Below are positions 51,504 to 57,789 of a stretch of 64,000 bases of DNA, in pieces. The stretch is from Thermophilibacter provencensis. GTDB lineage: Bacteria > Actinomycetota > Coriobacteriia > Coriobacteriales > Atopobiaceae. The notes under the pieces are model-generated. The model did not search any database. It saw only the letters and a list, made by a program, of their open reading frames with translations, and had not been told where the DNA came from. A program made the translations under genes and the position numbers. Location: the NCBI RefSeq assembly GCF_030372065.1, contig NZ_JAUDEA010000004.1:1-64000 (forward strand), in the 5' to 3' direction. Within the stretch, counting starts at the first letter, position 1, and the number at the start of each line of letters is the position of its first letter.

Positions 51504-51593
51504 TGGCGGAGGAGGAGGGATTCGAACCCTCGTACCCCCGAAGGGGTAAACGGTTTTCGAGACCGCCGCATTCAACCACTCTGCCACCCCTCC
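51504..51593 (-). tRNA. tRNA-Ser (anticodon CGA)
   Basis: 90 nt with the CCA end encoded. Acceptor 5' GGAGGGG pairs with CTCCTCC (one G-U pair); the anticodon loop reads TCTCGAAAA (CGA), preceded by the stem CGGT/ACCG. A long variable arm (TACCCCTTCGGGGGTA) identifies it as a class II serine tRNA, and GTTCGAATC is the T loop. Confidence 0.95.
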
Positions 51594-51602
51594 GAAGGGT
51601 GA

Positions 51603-51624
51603 CGTGGCCCCTTGCGGGGCCACG
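51603..51624. other. CGTGGCCCC/GGGGCCACG hairpin between two tRNA-Ser genes
   Basis: A 9-bp perfect stem with the loop TTGC. No T-run on the minus strand, so it is probably a processing spacer or weak attenuator rather than a full terminator. Confidence 0.5.
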
Positions 51625-51633
51625 AAAAAGTTC

Positions 51634-51724
51634 TGGCGGAGAGTCAGGGATTTGAACCCTGGAGACGCTTTAGGCGCCTACACGATTTCCAATCGTGCTC
51701 CTTCGGCCACTCGGACAACTCTCC
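51634..51724 (-). tRNA. tRNA-Ser (anticodon GGA)
   Basis: 91 nt with an encoded CCA end. Acceptor 5' GGAGAGT and 3' ACTCTCC; anticodon arm CACGATTGGAAATCGTG with GGA; a class II variable arm (TAGGCGCCTAAAGCGTCT region) and the T loop GTTCAAATC. Tandem with the CGA tRNA-Ser downstream. Confidence 0.95.
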
Positions 51725-51782
51725 ATATTTGGTGCAGCGGTCAGTATAGCGTATTCCCCGTCCCCGCGGAAGACTTTTTCAT

Positions 51783-51809
51783 GATGAAAAGGGACTGTCA
51801 CTTTTCATC
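51783..51809. repeat. Short palindromic unit (GATGAAAAG...CTTTTCATC)
   Basis: GATGAAAAG (51783-51791) pairs with CTTTTCATC (51801-51809) around GGACTGTCA. It has the same AAAAGGGACTGTC layout as the units at 43007 and 45218. It lies in the upstream leader of the TRIC-channel gene. Confidence 0.72.
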
Positions 51810-51874
51810 GTCATGAGCAACAATGGACGAGCAGGACCGACCATCGCCCTTGTCGCGCCAAAAGGGGAGTCTCC

Positions 51875-52606
51875 GTGCTCGACATCTTTGCCCAATATAG
51901 CCCAGAGGTTGCCGCCGTCTCGCTGCCCACGTGGGTTGACCTCGCGTCCGTTGTTGTGGGCTCGGCCGGTGGCGTCATGGTCGCGCGCTCGCGCCACCTC
52001 GACGCCGTGGGGTTTGTCGGACTGGCGCTGCTCTGCGGCCTGGGCGGCGGCCTCATCCGCGACATCATGATGCAGGTCGGCCGCATCTATATGCTGACCT
52101 CGCCCTTTGCCATCCCGGTGAGCGTTGCCACAGGCCTCGTGGCGTTTCTCTTCCCGCAGCCGCTCGACCGCGCGGGAAACCTGCTCGAGTGGCTCGACAT
52201 CATGGCGGTGGCGCTCTTTGCCCTCGTGGGCACCGACAAGGCCATCGTGCACGGCTTCTACCCGGCCTCGTGCGTGCTCATGGGAATCATGACCGGCGTG
52301 GGCGGCGGCATGCTGCGCGACGTCTTCCTTGGCGAGGTGCCGCGCATCTTCCAGAAGTCGAACCTCTACGCGGTGTGCGCGCTTGCCGGCGGCGTGGTGT
52401 ACTACCTGACCGTCGTGTGCTTCTCGGTGAACAAGCTCTGGGGCTCCCTGCTCTGCCTCGCCGTCACCATTGGACTCAGGCGCTGGTCGCTGCGCTTCAA
52501 CGTGCAGACGCCCGCCGACGTTGACCTGGGCCCCAAGGTCATGAGGCCCGTTCAGTGCGCCGCCCGCCGCGTCCGCGTAACCCGCTGGCGCTCCAGCAAG
52601 AAGTAG
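51875..52606 (+). CDS. TRIC/UPF0126 family cation-channel-like membrane protein
   Basis: 243 residues from GTG 51875 after AGGGGAG. Seven predicted membrane segments form two repeats, each with a glycine-rich signature: LLCGLGGGLIRDIMM (about 50) and MTGVGGGMLRDVFLGEVPRIFQ (about 150). This G-G-G-x-x-R-D pattern is that of the UPF0126/TRIC family of trimeric cation channels. It runs toward typA and ends 128 bp from it, in the gap filled by the imperfect palindrome at 52617-52735. Confidence 0.88.
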   Translation: MLDIFAQYSPEVAAVSLPTWVDLASVVVGSAGGVMVARSRHLDAVGFVGLALLCGLGGGLIRDIMMQVGRIYMLTSPFAIPVSVATGLVAFLFPQPLDRAGNLLEWLDIMAVALFALVGTDKAIVHGFYPASCVLMGIMTGVGGGMLRDVFLGEVPRIFQKSNLYAVCALAGGVVYYLTVVCFSVNKLWGSLLCLAVTIGLRRWSLRFNVQTPADVDLGPKVMRPVQCAARRVRVTRWRSSKK

Positions 52607-52616
52607 GGGACCGTTA

Positions 52617-52735
52617 GAAGGGGTCTGCTAAAAGGGGGACGTGTTTTCCGTCTCAGAGTTTTTGGGACAGGCCCCGCCGCCCCGGGCCTGTCCCAAAAAC
52701 TCTGAGGGGAAAACACGTCCCCTTTTAGCAGCCCT
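52617..52735. repeat. Long imperfect palindrome between convergent genes
   Basis: The arm with TCTGCTAAAAGGGGGACGTG...CTCAGAGTTTTTGGGACAGG (about 52624-52675) is nearly perfectly complementary to the arm ending at about 52730. The differences are a G/C change near CAGA and one extra G. It shares the core AAAAGGGGGACGTGTTTTC and GGGACAGGCC with the 45.3-kb and 56.2/57.7-kb palindromes. It fills the gap between the TRIC gene (stop 52606) and typA (stop 52734). Confidence 0.9.
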
Positions 52736-54572
52736 ACTTCTTTACCTTGCCGGTACGGACGGCCCACTTGCGCCGCTCGGTCTCATTGAGAATGCGCTTG
52801 CGCATGCGAACGCTCTTGGGCGTGATCTCCACGAGCTCGTCGTCCATGATGTACTCGAGCGCCTCCTCCAGCGTGAACGTGCGCGGCGGCGTGAGCTGCA
52901 CGGCGATGTCGGCCGTCGAGGAGCGCTGGTTGCCCAGGCTCTTGGTGCGCGCGATGTTGACCACCATGTCACCGGGCTTGGAGCGCTCACCCACGAGCAT
53001 GCCCTCGTAGCACTCGTCACCGGGCGCCACGAAGAGCTGGCCGCGCTCCTGAAGCGTGCCGAGCGCGTAGGCCACGGCCTTCTCGGTGCTCATTGAGATC
53101 ATTGCGCCGTTCTGGCGCACGCCGATCTCGCCCGCATAGGGGCCGTACTCGAGGAACGTGTGATAGAAGACGGCCTCACCGTGGGTGACGTTCAGGATGC
53201 GGTTCTTGAGGCCCATGATGCCGCGCGTGGGGATCTTGAACTCGAGGTGGGTCTGCGTGGTGCCCGCGTCCATGCTGGTCATGGTGCCGCCAGCGTTGCC
53301 AAAGACCTCGATGACCTTGCCGGAGTACTCGCCGGGGCACTCCACCACGGCCTGCTCGACGGGCTCGGTCATGGTGCCGTTCTCGTCCTTCTTGAAGAGC
53401 ACGCGCGGACGACCCACCTGGAACTCAAAGCCCTCGCGGCGCATGGTCTCCATGAGGACGGAGAGGTGCAGGATGCCGCGGCCGGCCACCTCCACGCCGG
53501 TCTTGTCGGGAAGCTCCTCGATGCGCATGGTCACGTTGTTCTCGCGCTCCTGCATGAGGCGCTCCTTGAGCTGGCGACCGCCCACGATGTCTCCCTCGCG
53601 GCCAACGAGCGGCGACGTGGAGGGCTCAAAGACAACGGAAAGCGTGGGCGGGTCGATCTCGATGGGCTCAAGCTCCACGGGGTTCTCGGGGTCGGTGTAG
53701 ACGTCGCCGATGTCGGTGGAGTCGATGCCCACCACGGCGGCGATGTCGCCGGCCTGGGCCTCGGAGCACTCCTTGCGGCCGAGGTAGTCAAAGGTGAAGA
53801 GCTGCTTGACCTGGCTCATGGCGCGAGAGCCGTCGTTTTTCACCACGAGGATCTTGTCGCCATCGTGGATGGTGCCGGAGTAGATGCGACCGATGCCGAT
53901 GCGGCCCACGTACTCGGAGTGGTCGATGGTCACGCACTGCATGGCAAGAGGGCCATCAACGTCAACCTCGGGCGCGGGAAGCTCGTTCACAATCATGTCC
54001 AGCATCGGGATCATGTCCTGATTGCCGTCATCGGGATCCAGGCGCGCGAAGCCGTTCACGGCAGAGGCGTAGATGACGTGCTCCATCGCAAACTCGAGCT
54101 GCTCGTCCGTGGCGCCCAGGTCGGCCATGAGATCGAGCGATGTGTTCACCGCCTTCTCCGGGTCGGCCGCCGGTTTGTCGATCTTGTTCACCACGATCAT
54201 GATGGCCAGGCCCGCATCGATGGCGTGACGCAGGACAAACCTGGTCTGCGGCATGGGGCCCTCGGCAGCATCGACCAAGAGGAGCGCGCCATCGGCCATG
54301 CGCAGGACGCGCTCGACCTCACCGCCAAAGTCGGCGTGACCCGGGGTATCGATGACGTTGATTTTCACGCCCTGGTACTCGATGGAGATGTTCTTGGCCA
54401 GGATGGTGATGCCACGCTCGCGCTCCTGGTCGTTGGAGTCGAGCACGCGCTCCTGGACCTGCTGGTTCTCGCGGAAGGCGTCCGTGGCCTTGAGCATTTG
54501 GTCGACCAAGGTGGTCTTTCCGTGGTCGACGTGGGCGATGATGGCGATGTTCCTGATGTTCTCCTGGCGCAT
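52734..54572 (-). CDS. typA: Translational GTPase TypA/BipA
   Basis: 612 residues from ATG 54572 after GAGGGGA. A ribosome-associated GTPase of the translation-factor family. G motifs: AHVDHGKTTL (P-loop), ERGITILAKN (switch I region), DTPGHADFGGEV and NKIDKPAADPEK. The C-terminal TypA-specific part follows, with GPYAGEIGVRQNGAMISM and RSKPGDMVVNIARTKSLGNQRSS. Ends at the imperfect palindrome. Confidence 0.98.
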   Translation of the reverse strand: MRQENIRNIAIIAHVDHGKTTLVDQMLKATDAFRENQQVQERVLDSNDQERERGITILAKNISIEYQGVKINVIDTPGHADFGGEVERVLRMADGALLLVDAAEGPMPQTRFVLRHAIDAGLAIMIVVNKIDKPAADPEKAVNTSLDLMADLGATDEQLEFAMEHVIYASAVNGFARLDPDDGNQDMIPMLDMIVNELPAPEVDVDGPLAMQCVTIDHSEYVGRIGIGRIYSGTIHDGDKILVVKNDGSRAMSQVKQLFTFDYLGRKECSEAQAGDIAAVVGIDSTDIGDVYTDPENPVELEPIEIDPPTLSVVFEPSTSPLVGREGDIVGGRQLKERLMQERENNVTMRIEELPDKTGVEVAGRGILHLSVLMETMRREGFEFQVGRPRVLFKKDENGTMTEPVEQAVVECPGEYSGKVIEVFGNAGGTMTSMDAGTTQTHLEFKIPTRGIMGLKNRILNVTHGEAVFYHTFLEYGPYAGEIGVRQNGAMISMSTEKAVAYALGTLQERGQLFVAPGDECYEGMLVGERSKPGDMVVNIARTKSLGNQRSSTADIAVQLTPPRTFTLEEALEYIMDDELVEITPKSVRMRKRILNETERRKWAVRTGKVKK

Positions 54573-54646
54573 GGGTCCCCTCACTCAACGGCAGCACAAA
54601 GTCGACCATCTCGGCCGACGGTTGGTTTTTCTCGACATACGGTACT

Positions 54647-55069
54647 TTACAGCAGCGGGGGCATCTCTCCGGCCGGCGCGGGGTCGGTCCACGTGAAACC
54701 ATCACCAGTGCCCTTGCCGTCAATGAGCGAGAAGGCCGAGTAGGCAAGGTACCCGCGCTCGCCAAACTCGAGGAGAAGGGCATCGGCATAGGCTCCGGTC
54801 TCGTCGGCGACGGCGCCCTCGTAGGTTATGGCGTAGCGGCGCGCGCCGGGGAGCTCGCCCACGCGGGCGCGGGCGGCCTCAAGGCACGCCTCGGGGCCGT
54901 CGTCCTGGAACTCGTAGCTCTTGATCTCCCCCGACTCGTCCTGCACGGCGAGAAGGACCTCAAAGGCCTCACCGTTGGCGAGCATGTCGAGGGCATCGCC
55001 CATGAGCGTGCTCGCCAGCTCGTCCGTCTTGGGCGAAACGCCCTCGCGGCGCTTGGTTTCCTGCGACAT
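54647..55069 (-). CDS. Hypothetical protein, 140 residues
   Basis: From ATG 55069 after GAGGGGAAG. No recognised domain: MSQETKRREGVSPKTDELAS, then FEVLLAVQDESGEIKSYEF and RRYAITYEGAVADETGAYADALLLEFGERG, which suggest a small mixed alpha/beta fold. It lies between tRNA-Ala and typA, and a structured region with 16-bp arms (55127-55221) lies upstream of its start. Confidence 0.65.
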   Translation of the reverse strand: MSQETKRREGVSPKTDELASTLMGDALDMLANGEAFEVLLAVQDESGEIKSYEFQDDGPEACLEAARARVGELPGARRYAITYEGAVADETGAYADALLLEFGERGYLAYSAFSLIDGKGTGDGFTWTDPAPAGEMPPLL

Positions 55070-55126
55070 GGCTTCCCCTCGCTTCGTGTTTTCCTGCAGC
55101 GATGATACCTCACCGCCACCACCGCT

Positions 55127-55221
55127 AAAAATAACGGGCACAAGTGCATCAAAACTGACCTTCTCAATAGAGAAACCCCAGTTGACCGCTTTTTGACGGC
55201 AGGGCTGTGCCCGTTATTTTT
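55127..55221 (-). promoter_or_regulatory. 16-bp inverted repeat with 63-nt loop before the 140-residue gene
   Basis: AAAAATAACGGGCACA (55127-55142) and TGTGCCCGTTATTTTT (55206-55221) are perfect complements. The loop contains a smaller TTCTC/GAGAA stem and AAACCCCAGTTGACC. A and T runs at the ends make it terminator-like in both directions; it could also be a small non-autonomous element or leader RNA. Confidence 0.5.
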
Positions 55222-55254
55222 TCGACCACGCTTAAAAGGCCGCTCGAGACAAGA

Positions 55255-55283
55255 AAAGGCCGGAGCCCAATTGGACCCCGGCC
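55255..55283 (-). terminator. Terminator after tRNA-Ala
   Basis: On the minus strand GGCCGGGG and CTCCGGCC form a stem around CAATTGG-type loop bases, followed by TTTTCTTG. Confidence 0.7.
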
Positions 55284-55292
55284 GGCGTTTCA

Positions 55293-55368
55293 TGGTGGAG
55301 ACGATGGGGCTCGAACCCACGGCCTCAGGCTTGCAAAGCCCGCGCTCTCCCAGCTGAGCTACGTCCCC
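55293..55368 (-). tRNA. tRNA-Ala (anticodon TGC)
   Basis: 76 nt with an encoded CCA end. Acceptor GGGGACG/CGTCTCC (with one G-U), D arm with GCTGGGAGAGC, anticodon loop TTTGCAA, T loop GTTCGAG. Lies next to tRNA-Ile but without rRNA genes in this window. Confidence 0.96.
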
Positions 55369-55403
55369 TCTGGGCCGACGCACGCGTCGGATAAATATAA
55401 TAA

Positions 55404-55438
55404 TCGCCCCAGCGGCGACTCGGCTAACGCTGGGGCGA
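55404..55438 (-). terminator. Hairpin between tRNA-Ile and tRNA-Ala
   Basis: TCGCCCCAGCG (55404-55414) pairs perfectly with CGCTGGGGCGA (55428-55438), 13-nt loop; on the minus strand TTATTATATTTA follows. Confidence 0.65.
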
Positions 55439-55452
55439 CTATTGTCAGGAAG

Positions 55453-55529
55453 TGGTGGGCCTGACAAGGTTCGAACTTGTGACCTCCCGGTTATCAGCCG
55501 GACGCTCTGACCAACTGAGCTACAGGCCC
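55453..55529 (-). tRNA. tRNA-Ile (anticodon GAT)
   Basis: 77 nt with an encoded CCA end. Acceptor GGGCCTG/CAGGCCC, D arm GCTCAGTTGGTCAGAGC, anticodon loop TGATAA (GAT), T loop GTTCGAA. First of the two tRNA genes on the minus strand. Confidence 0.96.
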
Positions 55530-55663
55530 AACGCAAGGAGATACTTTACACAGCTGTGGCGCGCGCGTCAACAACTTTTTCCATTTCTCTCCAAATGCTG
55601 TGAACTTGTTGCTCGCTGGGCACAATTGGGTAGGATATCCCTTCAGAGAAAGGGAGATTAAAC

Positions 55664-56191
55664 GTGTCGCTTCGCAAGATGGACATAGAGAGCGTGATCG
55701 TGGGCGGCGGACCGGTTGCCTCGCTCGTGGTGCTGCGCACCCAGGACGAGCACGACGGCAAGCCGTCGCTTCAGCTGCCCATCCGCATTGGTCTCGTGGA
55801 GGCCACGGCCATCACGATGGGCGTGAACGCGCGCCAGGGCAATCGCCCCATGACGCACGACCTACTTGTCTCAACCATCTCGTCTCTGGGCGGGGCCTGC
55901 GCAAGCGTTCGCATCATGGCCGTCCAGGGAACCACGTTCTTTGCGCAGGTAGAGCTTGTCACGCTCACGGGCGAGCGGACCTTCGTGGACGCTCGGCCCT
56001 CGGACGCAATTGCCCTCGCGGTACGCGAGAACGTCCCCGTGTACGTGGACGAGTCCGTGCTCGCAACAGCGGCGCTCCCCGACTTTCAGGGCGTGGAGCG
56101 AGACGAGCAGGCCCATGAGCTCGAGGAGTTCCACGAGTTTGTGGAGAATCTCTCTCCCGAGGACTTCAACGTAGCACCCGAAAGCGAGTAG
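55664..56191 (+). CDS. Bifunctional nuclease family (DUF151) protein
   Basis: 175 residues from GTG 55664, preceded by GGGAGA. The DUF151/BFN fold is seen in LPIRIGLVEATAITMGV, TFFAQVELVTL and ARPSDAIALAVRENVPVYVDESVL. The family was named for DNase and RNase activity in plants; in bacteria the role is less clear. Its stop is 5 bp after the start of the left arm of the palindrome split by the IS3 element. Confidence 0.88.
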   Translation: MSLRKMDIESVIVGGGPVASLVVLRTQDEHDGKPSLQLPIRIGLVEATAITMGVNARQGNRPMTHDLLVSTISSLGGACASVRIMAVQGTTFFAQVELVTLTGERTFVDARPSDAIALAVRENVPVYVDESVLATAALPDFQGVERDEQAHELEEFHEFVENLSPEDFNVAPESE

Positions 56192-56244
56192 CTGCAAAAA
56201 GGGGACGTGTTTTTCCTCTCAGAGAATTCGGGACAGGCCCCGGA
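56186..56244. repeat. Left half of a 59-bp palindrome, split by IS3
   Basis: Its exact reverse complement over 59 bp is 57731-57789. The core reads CAAAAAGGGGACGTGTTTTT then CTCTCAGAGAATTCGGGACA and GGCCCCGG. Without the IS3 element it would be a near-zero-loop palindrome between the DUF151 gene and gyrA, overlapping both stop codons. Confidence 0.95.
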
Positions 56245-56292
56245 GCGAATCTGAACTGCGTCCCAAAACCTGGACGCGTTAAATCATAGCCG

Positions 56293-57210
56293 CTAGGCAG
56301 CCTTCCGAAGGGCCTGCTCCCGGAACTCCACCGGGGTCAGGCCCTTCAGCTTCACCTGGCGCCTTCTCGTGTTCCAGTGGATGATGTACTCCTCGAGGTC
56401 GCGCTTGAACGACTCGAAGTCGTCCCAGTCGCGCCCGCGGAAGAACTCGTCCTTGATGTGGCCGAAGACCTGCTCGGTGGCTCCGTTGTCGATGCAGTTG
56501 CCCTTGCGCGACATGCTCTGGGTGACGCCCATGCCGCGCAGCCTCCCCGTGAAGGACGGGTGCTGGTACTGCCACCCCATGTCCGTCTGCATGACCGGCG
56601 CAGCGCCCTCGGGCATGGCGGCCTCGAGCATGTCCAGCATCTCCCGCTGCTGGGCGAGGTCCGGGTGCGGGGATATGGAGTGCGCCACTATCTCCTTGCT
56701 GCCGAAGTCGTAGACCGGCGCGAGGTAGGCCTTGCCGAAGGAGAGCCTGAACTCCGTGACGTCGGTGCCCATCTTCTGCCAGGGGCCGTCGGCGGAGAAG
56801 TCGCGGCCGAGCACGTTCTCGAACGTCTCGCCGACCTCGCCCCTGTACGAGTTGTACCTGTGGTAGTCGGTCTCGCGGCGTATGCCGCAGCGCAGCCCCA
56901 TCTCGCGCATCATCTTGAGCACCGTCTTGCCGGCTATCCTCGCGCCGTCCACGGCCCTCAGCTCCATCGCTATCTGCCGGTGGCCCACGCCGTTGGGGAG
57001 CCTGCCGAATATCCCGGCGACCCTCGGCCGGAGCTCCGGCCTGGTCGGCTTCTTCGGGTGAGCGAGCGCGTAGTGGTAGCTCGACCTGGCGAGCCCGGCG
57101 GCCCCCAGCAGGTCGGCGAGGTCGTGTCCCTGCCCTGAAAGCTCGGCGACCGCTAGGGCCTTCTCCCGGTTCGGGAGCGCAGCTCCGCCTTCAGGGCTAT
57201 CGATTTTTTT
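56293..57210 (-). CDS. IS3 transposase OrfB (DDE integrase part)
   Basis: About 305 residues when read from the frameshift at 57204-57210: KKIDSPEGGAALPNREKALAVAEL... An HTH_21-like part (LPNGVGHRQIAMELRAVDGARIAGKTVLKMMREMGL) precedes the rve core with TDVTEFRLSFGKAYLAPVYDF (first Asp), VMQTDMGWQYQHPSF (second Asp) and SMSRKGNCIDNGATEQVFGHIKDEFF (Glu). YIIHWNTRRRQVKLKGLTPVEFR closes the family end. All catalytic residues are present. It is made as an OrfAB fusion by -1 frameshifting; it has no good start of its own. Confidence 0.9.
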   Translation of the reverse strand, partial: KKIDSPEGGAALPNREKALAVAELSGQGHDLADLLGAAGLARSSYHYALAHPKKPTRPELRPRVAGIFGRLPNGVGHRQIAMELRAVDGARIAGKTVLKMMREMGLRCGIRRETDYHRYNSYRGEVGETFENVLGRDFSADGPWQKMGTDVTEFRLSFGKAYLAPVYDFGSKEIVAHSISPHPDLAQQREMLDMLEAAMPEGAAPVMQTDMGWQYQHPSFTGRLRGMGVTQSMSRKGNCIDNGATEQVFGHIKDEFFRGRDWDDFESFKRDLEEYIIHWNTRRRQVKLKGLTPVEFREQALRKAA

Positions 57211-57668
57211 AGGTACGCCACCTCGGCCTCGAGCCGCCTGACCTCGCGCTCGAGCTCCTGCTCGCGCGTCATCGGCGCCGCCCCGGCGCCCGACCCCCTC
57301 GGCCTGCCCTTCGGCTTGGGCCTGAGCGCCTCGGCCCCGCCCTCGCGGTAGAGGCGGCACCACTGCTTCAGTGGCGAGAGGCTCGCTATCCCGTAGCGCG
57401 CCATCGCCTCGGCCTTGGCCATGCCGCCGTCGACCACGGCGCTGGCCGCGGCGACCTTGGTCTCGAAGCCGTATCTCGCGTGCGCCTTGCCCATGTCCAG
57501 CAGCGCACCCCTCCCCACGGACCGGTACGTCTGCTGCCATTTTCTCACGGCCTCCTCCGGAATCCCGAGGACCTTGGCAACAGATCCCCGCCCCCGCCCC
57601 TCCGCGAACATATCGGCGGCGAGCTCCCTGAGCTTGCGGTCGTGCCTGCACCGCAGGTCGACGGACAT
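57153..57668 (-). CDS. IS3 transposase OrfA (helix-turn-helix part)
   Basis: 171 residues from ATG 57668. Two helix-turn-helix segments (LAADMFAEGRGRGSVAKVLGIPEEAVRKWQQTY and YGIASLSPLKQWCRLYREGG) are followed by a leucine-zipper-like coiled coil (EQELEREVRRLEAEVAYLKKSIAL). It binds the element ends. The run of seven A (57204-57210 on the other strand) within the LKK codons is the -1 slippage site that joins it to OrfB. Confidence 0.9.
   Translation of the reverse strand: MSVDLRCRHDRKLRELAADMFAEGRGRGSVAKVLGIPEEAVRKWQQTYRSVGRGALLDMGKAHARYGFETKVAAASAVVDGGMAKAEAMARYGIASLSPLKQWCRLYREGGAEALRPKPKGRPRGSGAGAAPMTREQELEREVRRLEAEVAYLKKSIALKAELRSRTGRRP
57204..57210 (-). promoter_or_regulatory. A7 programmed -1 frameshift site
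   Basis: On the minus strand CCTAAAAAAATCG: OrfA reads CTA-AAA-AAA-TCG and OrfB reads CCT-AAA-AAA-ATC. A7 slippery runs at this position are the usual signal for OrfAB fusion in IS3 elements. Confidence 0.85.
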
Positions 57669-57730
57669 GGAAAGCCTCCCATCTCTCGGACTTCTATTTC
57701 CATGTCCAAGAAATGGGAGGCAGTTCAGGC

Positions 57731-57789
57731 TCCGGGGCCTGTCCCGAATTCTCTGAGAGGAAAAACACGTCCCCTTTTTGCAGCTACTC
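57731..57789. repeat. Right half of the 59-bp palindrome, split by IS3
   Basis: Exact reverse complement of 56186-56244. It overlaps the last codons of gyrA (stop at 57784). Confidence 0.95.

Larger units (their letters stand above)
56252..57727 (-). mobile_element. IS3-family element inserted in a long palindrome
   Basis: Imperfect terminal inverted repeats: left TGAACTGCGTCCCAAAACCT and, at the right end on the other strand, TGAACTGCCTCCCATTTCTT. It contains two overlapping transposase frames (orfA, orfB). About 1.48 kb, typical for IS3. It sits within a few bases of the centre of the 59-bp palindrome. No clear target duplication was found by eye. Confidence 0.9.

Noticed and set aside
55293-55529. 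Ribosomal RNA operon suggested by the Ile-Ala tRNA pair
   Set aside because: Flanks contain protein genes and terminators only; no 16S or 23S sequence is present.
56245-57730. Target-site duplication of the IS3 element
   Set aside because: No matching 3-5 bp could be found next to both inverted repeats by eye; the ends may be off by a few bases.
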